A stretch of DNA of 64,000 nt from contig CM077597.1 in assembly GCA_039654915.1 (NCBI GenBank), forward strand, positions 57,936,001 to 58,000,000. Direction: 5' to 3'. The notes beneath the pieces were generated by a model. The model made no database searches. It was not told the DNA's origin and worked only from the letters and a program-made list of their open reading frames with translations. This document shows, piece after piece, positions 45,566-57,722 of the stretch; the first letter of the stretch is position 1; each line of letters starts with the position of its first letter. The translations under genes were made by a program, and so were the position numbers. Source of the stretch: Aquilaria yunnanensis. Lineage: Eukaryota; Streptophyta; Magnoliopsida; Malvales; Thymelaeaceae.

Positions 45566-46979
45566 TGTTGGGTTTCGGGAGCCAAACAGCGCAGCAGAAT
45601 TTAACCGAAACCCTCCAGGATCCAAGTGAAACGGGGTAAACCGGGTGTTTCAAAATTTCATACCTAATTTTCGGTTGAGATCTCTCACTCAACTGTAGAG
45701 TCGAATCACAAAACCTGAACAGTTGACGTGTTCAGGCTCTCTATGGTATCCACACGAGCCTCTCGGGATCACCACGCTTCCACCACGTCCCGGCAGATGC
45801 GTTTCTCTTGCGCTCACAGTGCTAGTTGCGACCTCCAAGGAATTGCAAGAGAAGAGTGTGGCTGTCCTTTTGGGAGGCTAGGGCAAGGAGACCTGCGAAT
45901 TTCTCACTTAAAAGTTGTATTTATAGTGAGACTCAACTTCCAGGCCTAATGGGTTTCAAAGCCCTAATCCAATTAGGATTTAATTTCGGGCTTAATAATG
46001 GCTCAACTCCTTGGCCCATTATTAATACGAAATTAAAGTGAAACCATAACCCAAATAATTAGCCCATGCACTCTAATGATCCAAATAGCTCTACGTGTGC
46101 GACCCAATAGGCTCTTGCCATGTTGGCAATGATCATAAATCACATTTATGATCATAAGCAATGAGCGGTGTCTAGCAACACATCATTGCTACCCAAGTGA
46201 CAAGATTGTCGGTGAATCGACTAAACCTTTATGATCATCACCGATATATGCCATTGTCCCTTTGTCCAAGATATCAAGACTAAGCACAAGACATGGAATG
46301 TGTCACTCTCGTATAGCCCAATCTTTGGTTTCTTGATTACCGAGTAGACCAAATTAAACTGATGACATTGATATCATATATCAACTCATTGGAGCATGGC
46401 CATGCATTTTCTAAGTCTCACTCTATCAAGGGGCCCAAAGATATCACTCCCGTTACATAGGAGGGACAAATCCCATCTTGATCATACAAATCCCTCCGCA
46501 TGATATGTGACATACCCAATGACCTCCTTCAAGTTCACTCAGTTACGAGCAACAAAGGAAAGTATCAAAGTATGTGACTCACATGTAGGGAACCTTGATG
46601 ATCTTAGGTCGAAGGACTACATATACCATGATCACTATGAGAATCACTTATGACACTCATATAACGATCCATGAAGTGTTCTCATGGTGGGTCGGTCCAG
46701 TACACAAGTTCTCCAACTTGTACCCATATGTAGACTACATATCTCATATTAGTCTCCACATATGCTAGTCATTATGTATTATTGCAACCCGCTCCACAAT
46801 AATACTATACTAGGGACATTTAAGAATATCATTATTCTAGGGTTACAGTTATGCTTATTACGTTACGCAGAAACAAAACAACAAACATAATTGCTGGATT
46901 AATGCCTCAATAAAATATCATGACTCAATGTGCAAAAATACAATCATCTCATGATTGGCTTTTGGGCACAATACTAACA
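45566..46979 (-). mobile_element. Solo copia LTR inserted in copia A pol (1414 bp)
   Basis: It has complete ends (TGTTGGG...CTAACA) with GTTGG at 45561-45565 and 46980-46984 as a perfect duplication. Joining the flanks restores the order seen in copia G at about 34865-34885. The sequence is close to the G LTRs, so it is a younger family member reduced to one LTR by recombination. Confidence 0.95.
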
Positions 46980-49370
46980 GTTGGTAGGTTGTGGGCTCAT
47001 CCTGATCTATGAGCATCACATCACCAGTGTGAGTCACGTGAAATCCATATCTCTTAGGCTCATGTCGAATCCTACCAGACCTACGTGGGTTCTGTGCTAC
47101 AGGAATAGACTCTTGAACCACAACATCTTGTGGTGTCTGTTCAGGTTCCATTTCAGGTTCGATGTCACCTTGTTGTTCTTGAATTTCTTCAAGTTCTACT
47201 TTCCTCCCACTAGTTCCTTTAGAGATACACTCCTTCTCTAAGAAGACACCATTTCGAGCAACAAACACTTTTTGCTCAGAAGGATTGTAGAAATAGTAAG
47301 CCTTTGTTTCTTTGGGATACCCAACAAAAAGGGATTTTTGAGATTTGGGCCCTAGTTTGTCAGAGGATTGATATTTCACATAAGCGTCATAGCCCCAAAT
47401 CTTCATAAAAGGCAAATTGGGATGCCTCCCACTCTATATCTCATATGGTGTCTTTTGAACCGATTTAGATGGAACTCGATTTAGTGTAAAAGCGGTTGTC
47501 TCTAGAGCATGTCCCCAAAAGGTGCTTGGATGGTCAGCTTGACTCATCATAGAGCAAACCATGTCTAACAGAGTTCGATTTCTCCTTTCAGATACACCAT
47601 TCCATTGAGGTGTACCTGGTGGAGTGAGTTGTGATACTATACCACTCCTTCAGATAATCAAGTAATTCTCGATCCAAGTACTCTCCACCTCGATCTGCTC
47701 GAAGCACTTTCATACTCTTCCCGAGTTGATTCTCTACTTCATTATTGAATTCTTTGAACTTTTCAAAGGATTCTGACTTGTGTCTCATAAGATACACATA
47801 GCCATATCTGCTAAAGTCATCAGTGAAAGTAACGAATTATTGAAAACCTCCTTTAGCTTGTGTAGACATAGGGCCACATACATCACTATGTATGAGTCCT
47901 AGTAAGTCATTAGCCTTTTCACTTTGCCCTCTGAATGGGGCTTTGGTCATTTTGCCTAACAAACATGACTCACATGTCTCACATGATTCAAAATCAAATG
48001 AGTCCAAGAGTCCATCCTTATGGAGCTTGGATATGCAGGTCTCATTTATATGGGCCAAGCGACAGTGCCAGAGATAGGTCAGGTTCGAATCATTTAATCT
48101 AACCTTCTTGGCATTCACATTATAGATTGGACCTTCGAGGTCTAGAACATACAACCCATTGCTAAGTTGAACACTACCATAAAAGACTTCATTCAAATAA
48201 ATAGAACAACATTTGTCCTTTATTATAAATGAAAAACCTTTCTTGTCCAAACAAGAAACAGAAATCAAATTTCTACTACTAGTAGGCACAAAGTAGCAGT
48301 TGTCTAATTCTAAAACTAATCCACTAGGTAAAGTGAGAACATAAGTCCCTACGGCTAAGGCAACAACCCTTGCTCCATTTCCAACACGTAGGTCCACTTC
48401 ACATCAGGCCAATCTTCTACTTCTACCTAGATCCTGCACATTTGCACAAATGTGAGATCCACATCTAGTATCCAATACCCAAGATGAGGAGGTAGAAAAG
48501 TTAGCCTTTATAACAAAGATACCTAAAGTGGAAGTCTTATTTCCATTTTCCTTAGCAAGTTCTTCAACATAGAGCTTGCAGTTGCGCTTCCTGTGTCCAG
48601 GTTGCTTACAATGGAAGCACTCCCCTTCCTTTGCCACACCACCCTTTGGTTTCAGTGTAGCTGAAGAAGAATTAGCATTGGACTTTCCGTTAGGTTTGTC
48701 CTTATTCTTGTTGGCTTTTCCCTTTCCTTTGCGCTTTCGAACCACCAAAATGGGTTAGCCTTCTTAAGGTTTTGCTCAGCAGTTCTCAATATGTTGAGCA
48801 ATTCAGGGAGGGACTTGTCAAGGGCGTTCATGTTATAGTTCATGACAAACTGACTGTAGCTTTCAGGCAATGATTGCAAGACTACATCAACAGCCAACTC
48901 TTTCTGAAGAGCAAATCCCAAACTGTCAAGATTCTCAATGTACCCAATCATCTTGAGCACATGACGACCCACGGGACGTCCCTCAGACATTTTGCACTGA
49001 AACAATGCCTTAGAGGTCTCAAACCTCTCATGCCTAGCTTGCTCTAGGAAAAGCATTTTGAGATGTTCGATCAGATCGAATGCCCCCATGTTCTCATGTT
49101 GCTTCTGAAGCTCAGATTCCATGGTAATAAGCATGAGGAATGCAACATCCAAAGCATCATTATAATGCCTCTTATGAGCATCCCTTTCAGCTCTTAGAGC
49201 AGTGGCAGCAGGCTCATTCGGAATGGGCTGCTCTAGGACATAAGCCTTTCTCTCTTGTTTGAGGACTATCCTCAAGTTTCGGTACCATTTGAGAAAGTTG
49301 GACCCATTCAGTTTTTCCTTCTCAAGGATCGATCGCAACGAAAGTTTGATGTGTTTTGTGCCATGGTTAT
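46980..49370 (-). pseudogene. Gag-protease-integrase of copia A, broken
   Basis: Read leftwards: gag from about 49370, with its start region damaged by a small deletion (open from 49338), CCHC knuckle CFHCKQPGHRKRNC near 48590, protease LDTRCGSH (catalytic Gly changed to Arg) near 48460, integrase HHCC about 47990, core with ADRGGEYL at 47680 and the FVGYPKETKAY region at 47330. It is split into at least five frames by stops and shifts. Confidence 0.88.
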
Positions 49371-50855
49371 CTACAACAATAAATATGCAGTGGTATGAGC
49401 CATGTATTTTAATTCATTTAATAAGGACTTTTATTAAACGTTACTCCCACTATTTTACTCAAAATAATAACCCTCGATATTATTTTGGAACACCTCAGCG
49501 CTAAGGTATTCTAGTGGGCCAAGATCCATATTTGACCACAACCTGAGTCAGCTTTGGCTTTTTTCTCAAGTTACAGCTATTTAGGTAGGCAACTCCTTGC
49601 CAATTGCATCTTATGCAACTCTTTGATAGTTGGGTGAACAACACTTGTCCAAGCTCATCTCATGAACTTAAGCCCAACTCTATGGCTCTAAGTCCCTAAT
49701 CCTGTTAGGATGACTTAGTTAAGTCAGACCCAAAGTTAGCAATTTGGATATCACTATTGTCCCATCGCGCCTTACAAAGATGAACATAGGTGCTTTGCTT
49801 TGGCAAACCCACCTAATGTTGATCAAAGTCTTGATGAGTGCCAACATTTGGAAGGCATCACATTTAATGACTTAATATTTGTTTGTGGGATTTTTTTTTT
49901 GATCTCACCAATTTTTTATCTCTGATTGTCTTATACGTGCGTCATAGACAAATATAAAACATGCATCTCATGCTTACAAGAAAGTAAACGTGACATGGTT
50001 ATAGCCCAAACTATGCGATATTCTCAAGCCAATGAGAATATCATAAAAGCCTAAGAAAAGAAAAGGGTCTTCACAAGCTCCTTCTCTTCCTTTCTTGGTT
50101 GCCCTTTTGTTTTCACCTCCTTGGGCATACCACCTGAGATGATCCTTGGACATACCATCTTTGATGATCCCATAATGTACCATTACATCAATAATAGAAA
50201 CCTCGAGTTACATTCGATGGGAGTAAGGTGAGAAGAGAATGTAAAATGAGAGTAACAAGAGAAGGCACGACTCGCAGTCCATATTTACAAGTACAACCAA
50301 TCAAGGGCTATAACCATGCACCATGCTTCAACCATCAATCAGCATAACATGCCAAATCTCACTCAACAAATGCATATGAATTTTCACGAGTTAATTTACC
50401 AGTTTTATTTATCTGGTGCTTCACATACGGTGGTCCCGTTGGCCGATCAGCGGAAGGTGGTTCTGCTGACCGGTTAGCGGACGGGGTCAAAGGGAGCCGC
50501 CCTTACGGGGGGTTGCGAGGGGGGCAGCGCCCCCTGTCACAAAAAATTTTCTTACAATTGCTTTGCCCGAGATCTTCTATTTCGAGCAAGTAGGCACCTG
50601 AGACTCCTTCATTTGAGCCAAAAATACCTTACTTTCAGTGCCTGAATAGGCCAAATCCGAACCAAGCTAGGGTTTTTGCAACTATTGCAAGAATCCTAAT
50701 CCATATAGGTATCTCATACCTATCAATTTCAGGTTAATCTCATTAACCAATTAGTCTCGTTTCTTAATATATGTCATATGTTCATTATGAGTCCCGGTTT
50801 CATGCGTCATGAATCAATCTAATTAATCATGGCCAAAAGTAACCGAACACATAAC
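49371..50855 (-). other. Leader of copia A, interrupted before its PBS
   Basis: It is homologous to the G leader, including the small leader frame (49974-50183), the 10-bp stem near 50018 and the GC-rich hairpin (GGGGGC/GCCCCC) near 50520-50540. It stops at CATAAC, about 50 bases short of the expected PBS, where copia B begins. Confidence 0.75.
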
Positions 50856-52272
50856 TGTTGGGTTTCGGGAGCCAAACAGTGCAGCGGAATTTAATCGAAA
50901 CCGTCCAGGGTCCAAGTGAAACGGGGTAAACCGGGTGTTTGAAAATTTTCATACCTAATTTTCGGTTGAGATCTCTCACTCAACTGTAGAGTTGAATCAC
51001 AAAACTTCAATAGTTGACGTGTTCAAGCTCTCTATGGTATCCATACGAGCCTCTCGGGATCACCACGCTTCCACCGCGTCCCGACAGAAGCTTTTTTCTT
51101 TCGGTTGTAGTGCTAGCTTGCGTCCTCCAAGGAATTACAATAGAAGAGTGTGGCTGTCTTTTTTGGAGGCTAGGGCAAGGAGAGCTGCGAATTTCTCACT
51201 ACAAGTTGTATTTATAGTGAGACTCACGTTCCAGGCCTAATGGGTTTCAAAGCCCTAATCCAATTAGGCTTTAATTGTGGGTTTAATAATGGCTCAACTA
51301 TTCGGCCCATTATTAATACGAAATTATTATGAACCCAAAACCTAAATTATTAGCCCAAGCACTCTAATGATCCAAATAGCTCTATGTGTGCGACCTAACA
51401 GGCTCTTACCACGTTGGCAATGATCATAAATCACATTTATGATCATAAGCAATGAGCGATGTCTAGCAACACATCATTGCTACCTAAGTGACAAGATTGT
51501 CGATGATTCGACTAAACCTTTATGATCATCACCGATATATGCCATTGTCCCTTTGTCCAAGATATCAAGACTAAGCACGAGACATGGAATGCGTCATTCC
51601 CGTATAGCCTAATCTTTGGTTTCTTGATTACCGAGTAGACCAACTTCAACTGATGACATTGATATCGTATATCAACTCATCCGAGAATGGCCATGCATTT
51701 TTCTAAGTCTTACTATCTCAATGGGCCCGAAGATATAACTCCCGTTACATAGGAGGGACATATCCCATCTTGATCATACAAATCCCTCCGCATGATATGT
51801 GACATACCCAATGACCTCCTTCAAGTTCACTCAGTCACGAGCAACAAAGGAAAGTATCAAAGTATGTGACTAACATGTAGGGAACCTTGATGATCTTAGG
51901 TCGAAGGACTACATATACCATGATCACTATGAGAATCACTTATGACACTCATATAACGATCCATGTAATGTTCTCATGGTGGGTCGGTCCAGTACACAAG
52001 TTCTCCAACTTGTACCCATATGCAGACTATATATCTCATATTAGTCTGCATATATGCTAGTCGTTATGTATTATTGCAACCCGCTCCACAATAATACTAG
52101 ACTAGGGACGTTTGAGAATATCATTATTCTAGGGTTACAATTATGTTTGTTAAGTTACGCAGAAACAAAACAACAAACATAATTGCTGGATTAATGCCTT
52201 AATAAAATATCATGACTCAATGTGCAAAAATACAATCATCTCAGGATTGGCTTTTTGGGCACAATACTAACA
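50856..52272 (-). mobile_element. 3' LTR of copia B (1417 bp)
   Basis: Ends TGTTGGG and CTAACA, followed by the PPT (CTCCCAC on the plus strand) of the B internal region. Confidence 0.92.
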
Positions 52273-55200
52273 ATCTCCCACTTGCACTAAAAGCCAATCA
52301 TCTATGTATCTAATACTGATTGACCTAGAATGGCTATCATGCTTCTACTGTGTAAGGGGCTTTGTTAGTGGATCAACAATGTTACTGTCTATCAAAGTCC
52401 TGCATATCCTTACATCACCGCTCTCGATGATCTCCCTGAGGAGATGATAGAGTCGAAGTATGTGTTTGAATCGCTGGTGAGATCGAGGTTCCTTAGCCTG
52501 TGCGATTGCTCCATTGTTGTCACAATAGAGCTCTATCGGGTCGACAATGCGTGGAACCACTCCAAGTTCAGTGATGAACTTCTTGATCCAAACTGCCTCC
52601 TTTGCAGCATCAGAGGCGGCAATGTACTCAGATTCTGTTGTAAAGTCAGCTACTGTCTCTTGCTTTGAACTCTTCCTACTCACAGCACCACCACCAATAC
52701 AAAACACATAACCAGATTGCGATCTAAAATCATCCTTATCGGATTGGAAGCTTGCATCGGTGTAACCCCTTACAATGAGCTCATCTTCACCTCCAAAGAC
52801 CAAGAATGCATCTTTAGTCCTTTGTAAGTACTTAAGGATGTTCTTAACAGCTGTCCAATAACTCTCACCAGGGTTCGATTGATACCTACTCATCATGCTC
52901 AAAGCATATGAGACACCGAGATGAGTACATATCATGGCATACATGATAGATCAAATTGCTGAGGCATACGGAATCTTACCCATGCACTCTCTCTCCTCAT
53001 TTGTACTCGGACACTGAGATCTAGAAAGAGTGAAACCATGTGACGTGGCCAAAATCCTTTCTTGGAATCTTGCATGCTAAACCTCTTTAGCACCTTGTCA
53101 ATATATGTACTTTGACTTAGGCCAAGAAGCTTTCTAGATCTTGATGCCTAACACATAGGCTGCTTCACCCAAGTCCTTCATAGAGAAACATTTCCCTAGC
53201 CAAGTATTCACAGACTGTAGCTCAGGAATGTCATTCCCGCTGAGTAGTATGTCATCTACATACAACACCAAGAAGACAATAGCGCTCCCATTAACCTTCT
53301 TGTAGACACAAGGTTCATCTTCATTTTTGATAAAACCAAACTCTTTGATTGCATCATCAAAACAAAGATTCCAACTTCGAGAAGCTTGCTTCAGTCCATA
53401 AATGGACCTTTGTAACTTGCACACTTTATTGGCATTCTCAGGAGTGATAAAACCCTCAAGTTGTGTAATGTACACATCCTCAAGTAGCTTTCCATTTAGG
53501 AATGCAGTTTTGACATCCATTTGCCATATCTCATAATCATAGTGTGCAGCAATAGCAAAAAAAATTCAGATAGATTTAAGCATAACAACTGGTGAAAAAG
53601 TTTCTTCAGAGTCAATGCCATGAATTTGCTTGAAAGCTTTTGCAACCAATCGTCCCTTAAAGGTAATCACATTACCATCCATGTCAGTTTTCTTCTTGAA
53701 AACCCATTTGCACCCTATGGGTTTTACCCCTTCAGGTGGCTCAACCAAAGTCCATACTTGGTTTTCATACATGGATTCCATCTCGGATTTCATGGCCATT
53801 AGCAACTTCTCAGAGTCAGGCCCCGACGTAGCTTGTTGGTAGGTTGTGAGCTCATCCTGATCCATGAGCATCACATCACCAGTGTGAGTCATGAGAAATC
53901 CATATCTCTCAGGCTCACGTCGAATCCTACCAGACCTACGTGGGCTCTGTGCTACAGGAACAGACTCTGGAACCACAACATCTTGTGGTGTCTGTTCAGG
54001 TTCCATTTCAGGTTCGATGTCTCCTTATTGTTCTTGAATTTCTTCAAGCTCTACTTTCCTCCCACTAGTTTCTTTAGAGATAAACACTTTCTCTAAAAAG
54101 ACACCAGTTCGAGCAACAAACACTTTTTGCTCAGAAGGATTGTAGAAATAGTAACCCTTTGTTTCTTTAGGATAGCCAACAAAAAGGGATTTTTTAAATT
54201 TGGGCCCTAGTTTGTCAGAGGATTGATGTTTCACATAAGCGTCACAACCCCAAATCTTCATAAAAGACAAATTGGGACGACTCCCACTCCATATCTCATA
54301 TGGTGTCTTTTGAACCGATTTAGATGGAACTCGGTTTAGTGTAAAAGCGGTTGTCTCTAGAAGGTGTCCCCAAAAGGAGTTTGAAAGGTCAGCTTGACTC
54401 ATCATAGAGTGAACCATATCTAACAGAGTTCGATTTCTCCTTTCAGATACACCATTCCATTTAGGTGTACCTGGTGGAGTGAGTTGTGATACTATACCAC
54501 ACTCTTTCAGATAGTCAAGGAATTCTCTATCCAAGTACTCTTCACCTCGATCTGATTGAAGCACTTTAATACTCTTCCCGTGTTGATTCTCTACATCATT
54601 CTTGAATTCTTTGAACTTCTCAAAGGATTCTGGCTTGTGTCTTATGAGATACACATAGCCATATCTACTGAAGTCATTAGTGAAAGTAATGAAGTATTGA
54701 AAACCTCCTTTAGCTTGTGTAGACATAGGGCCACTTACATCACCATGCATGAGTCCTAGTAAGTCATTAGCCCTTTCACTTTGCCCTGTAAATGGGGCTT
54801 TGGTCATCTTGTCCAACAAACATGACTCACATGTCTCATATGATTCAAAATCAAATGAGTCCAAGAGTCCATCCTTATGGAGTTTGGATATGCAGGTCTC
54901 ATTTATATGGCCCAAGCGACAGTGCCAGAGATAGGTCGGCTACGAATCATTTAATCTGACCTTTTTGGTATTCAACTTACAGATTGGATCTTCGAGGTCT
55001 AGAACATACAACCCATTGCTAAGTTGAGCACTACCATAAAAGATTTCATTCAAATAAATAGAACAACATTTGTCCTTTATTATAAATGAAAAACCTTTCT
55101 TGTCCAAACAAGAAATATAAATCAAATTTCTACTAATAGTAGGCACAAAGTAGCAGTTGTCTAATTCTAAAACTAATCCATTAGGTAAAGTGAGAACATA

Positions 55201-56223
55201 AGTCCCTACGGCTAAGGCAGCAACCCTTGCTCCATTTCCAACATGTAGGTCCACTTCACCTCGGGCCAATCTTCTACTTCTACTTAGATCCTGCACATTT
55301 GCACAAATGTGAGATCCACATCCATTATCCAATACCCAAGATGAGGAAGTAGAAAAGGTAGCCTCTATAACAAAAATACCTGAAGTGGAAGTCTTACTTC
55401 CCTTTTCCTTAGCAAGTTCTTCAAGATAGAGCTTGCAGTTGTGCTTCCAGTGTCCAGGTTGCTTACGATGAAAGCATTCCCCTTCCTTTGCCACACCACC
55501 ATTTCGTTTCATTGCAGCTAAAGAAGAACTAGGATTGGACTTTCCATTAGCTTTATCCTTCTTCTTGTTGGCTTTTCCTTTTCCTTTGCCCTTTTGAACC
55601 ATCAAAATGGGCTTAGCCTGCTTAAGGTTTTGCTCAGCAGTTCTCAACATGTTGAGCAATTCAGGAAGGGACTTGTCAAGATCATTCATGTTATAGTTCA
55701 TGACGAACTAACTGTAGCTTTTAGGCAACGATTGCAAGACTACATCGATAGCCAACTCTTTCTAAAGAGCGAATTCGAACTTCTAAAGATTCTCAAGGTA
55801 CCCAATCATCTTGAGCACATGAGGACCCACGGGACTTCCCTCAGACATCTTGTACTGAAACAATGCCTTAGAGGTCTCAAACCTCTCATGCCTAGCTTGC
55901 TCTTGGAAAAGCATTTTGAGATGTTCGATCATATCGAACGCCCCCATGTTCTCATGTTGCTTCTGAACCTAAGATTCCGTGGTAATAAGCATGAGGCATG
56001 CAACATCCAAAGCATCATTAGAATGCCTCTTGTGAGCATCCCTTTCAGCTCTTGGAGCAGTGGCAGCAGGCTCATTCGGAGTAGGCTGCTTTAGGACATA
56101 AGCCTTTCTCTCTTGTTTGAGGACTATCCTCAAGTTTCGGTAGCACTTGAGAAAGTTGGTCCCATTCAGTTTTTCCTTCTCAAGGATCGATCGCAACGAA
56201 AGTGTCGATGTGTTTTGTGCCAT
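52273..56223 (-). pseudogene. Gag-pol of copia B, broken
   Basis: It covers the full gag-pol order from the ATG at 56223 (MAQNTSTLSLRSILEKEKL) to RNase H. Pieces: gag 56223-55701 with two breaks; knuckle CFHRKQPGHWKHNC (second Cys changed to Arg) near 55475; protease LDNGCGSH (Thr to Asn) near 55320; integrase 54915-54025 with SDRGEEYL; a link region 54006-53566; reverse transcriptase 53520-53134 with YVDDILLSG near 53250; RNase H 52944-52345. Changed catalytic residues and stops make it inactive. At the place where G has an extra base, B reads through (EPEQTPQDVVVPE), which locates the G frameshift. Confidence 0.9.
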
Positions 56224-57286
56224 GGTTATCTACAGCAGTAAATATGCAGTGTAAGAGTCATGTATTTTAATTCATTTAATAAGAAATTTTATTAAACGAT
56301 ACTCCCATTATTTTACTCAAAATAATAACCCTCGATATTATTTCGGAACACCTCGACGCTAAGGTATTCTAGTGGGCCATGATCCATATTTGATCACAAC
56401 CTGAGTCAACTTTGGCTTTTCTGTCAAGTTACAGCTATTTCGGTAGGCAACTCCTTGCCAATTGCATCCCATGCAACTCATGGATAATTGGGTGAACAAC
56501 ACTTGTCCAAGCTCATCTCATGAACTTAAGCCCAACTCTATGGCTCTAAGTCCCTAATCCTATTAGGATGACTTAGTTAAGTCGAACCGAAAGTTAGCAG
56601 TTTGGATATCACTATTACCCCATCGCGCCTTACCAATATGAACATAGGTGCTTTGCTTTGGCAAACCCACCTAATGTTGATCAAAGTCTTGACGAGTGCC
56701 AACATTTGGAAGGCATCACATTTAATGACTTAATATTTGTTTGAGGGATTTTTCTTTTGATCTCACCAATTTGTTATCTCCGGTTGTCTTATACATGCAT
56801 CACATACAAATATAAAACATGCATCACATGCTTATAAGAAAATAAACGTGACATGGTTATAGCCCAAACTATGCGATATTCTTAAGCCATTGAGAATATC
56901 ATAAAAGCCTAAGAAAAGAAAAGGGTCTTCACAAGCTCCTTCTCTTCCTTTCTTGGTTGCCCCTTTTGTTGTCACCTCCTTGGACATACCACCTTGCATG
57001 ATCCCATAATGTACCATTACATCAATAATAGAAACCTCGAGTTACATTCGAGGGGAGTAAGGTGAGAAGAGAATGTACAATGAGAGTAAAAAGAGAAGGC
57101 ATGACTCACAAGCCGTATTTACAAGTACAACCAATCAAGGGCTATAACCATGCACCATGCTTCAAACACCAATCAGCATATCACGTCAAATCTTATTCAA
57201 CAAAAATGCATGCCGATTGACGCGCGTTGATTAACCAGTTTTTATTTATGTGGCGCGTCGCATACGGCGGTCCCGCTCGCCGGTCA
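56224..57286 (-). other. Leader of copia B, truncated
   Basis: It is homologous to the G leader, with the small leader frame (56832-57017) and the 10-bp stem near 56874. It ends in the GC-rich palindrome region (GGTCCCGCTCGCCGGTCAGC), where it joins gypsy integrase sequence. Confidence 0.75.
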
Positions 57287-57722
57287 GCTAACCTATCAAC
57301 TACAACAAAGATTGAGTCACGGTTTCCCTTCATCCTAGGCAATCCAACAATGAAGTCCATAGAAATATCTACCCATGGATAACTAGGTGTACGAAGTGGT
57401 GTGTATAAACCATGTGAAGTGTGAGTGGATTTTGACTTCCTACATCCAATGCATTGCTCACATCCCTTCTTCACATCCTTTACCATATTCGGCCAATGGT
57501 GATGTTCTTTCAAAGTATGCAAAGTTTTGGCTTGTCCAAAGTGTCCCATAAGTCCTCCACAATGAGCTTCCTTTGTGAGCAATTCCCTCAAAGATGTCTT
57601 TGGAATGCATAACCTATTTTCTTTGAAAAGAAACACATTAACTTGATAGAACTTCTCAAAAGCAAACTTAGAACATTTAGAGTAAATCTCACTGAAATCA
57701 TCATAATTAGCATATAAATCCT
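57287..57722 (-). pseudogene. Integrase, N-terminal half, of the CRM/Reina-like element
   Basis: It contains the HHCC region (EAHCGGLMGHFGQAKTLHTL...CIGCRKSK) and the start of the catalytic core (DISMDFIVGLPRMKG...FVVVDRL). Homology ends after VVVDRL at about 57287, and the rest of that frame is copia leader read out of context. The second Asp and the Glu of the core are missing, so it cannot act. Confidence 0.88.

Larger units (their letters stand above)
50856..57286 (-). mobile_element. Copia element B, 5' end missing, inserted in the leader of A
   Basis: It consists of a 3' LTR (50856-52272, 1417 bp), an internal region (52273 to about 57286) and no 5' LTR or PBS. The left flank ATAAC (50851-50855) is leader sequence of A, which shows B landed in A. 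The matching right flank was lost in the deletion that joins B to the gypsy integrase at about 57286. Confidence 0.8.

Noticed and set aside
50856..52272. A and B as a second tandem array sharing one middle LTR, like the Tekay array
   Set aside because: A's leader breaks off about 50 bases before its PBS next to this LTR, so the LTR belongs to B alone and B is inserted in A. ATCAC flanks A much further out.
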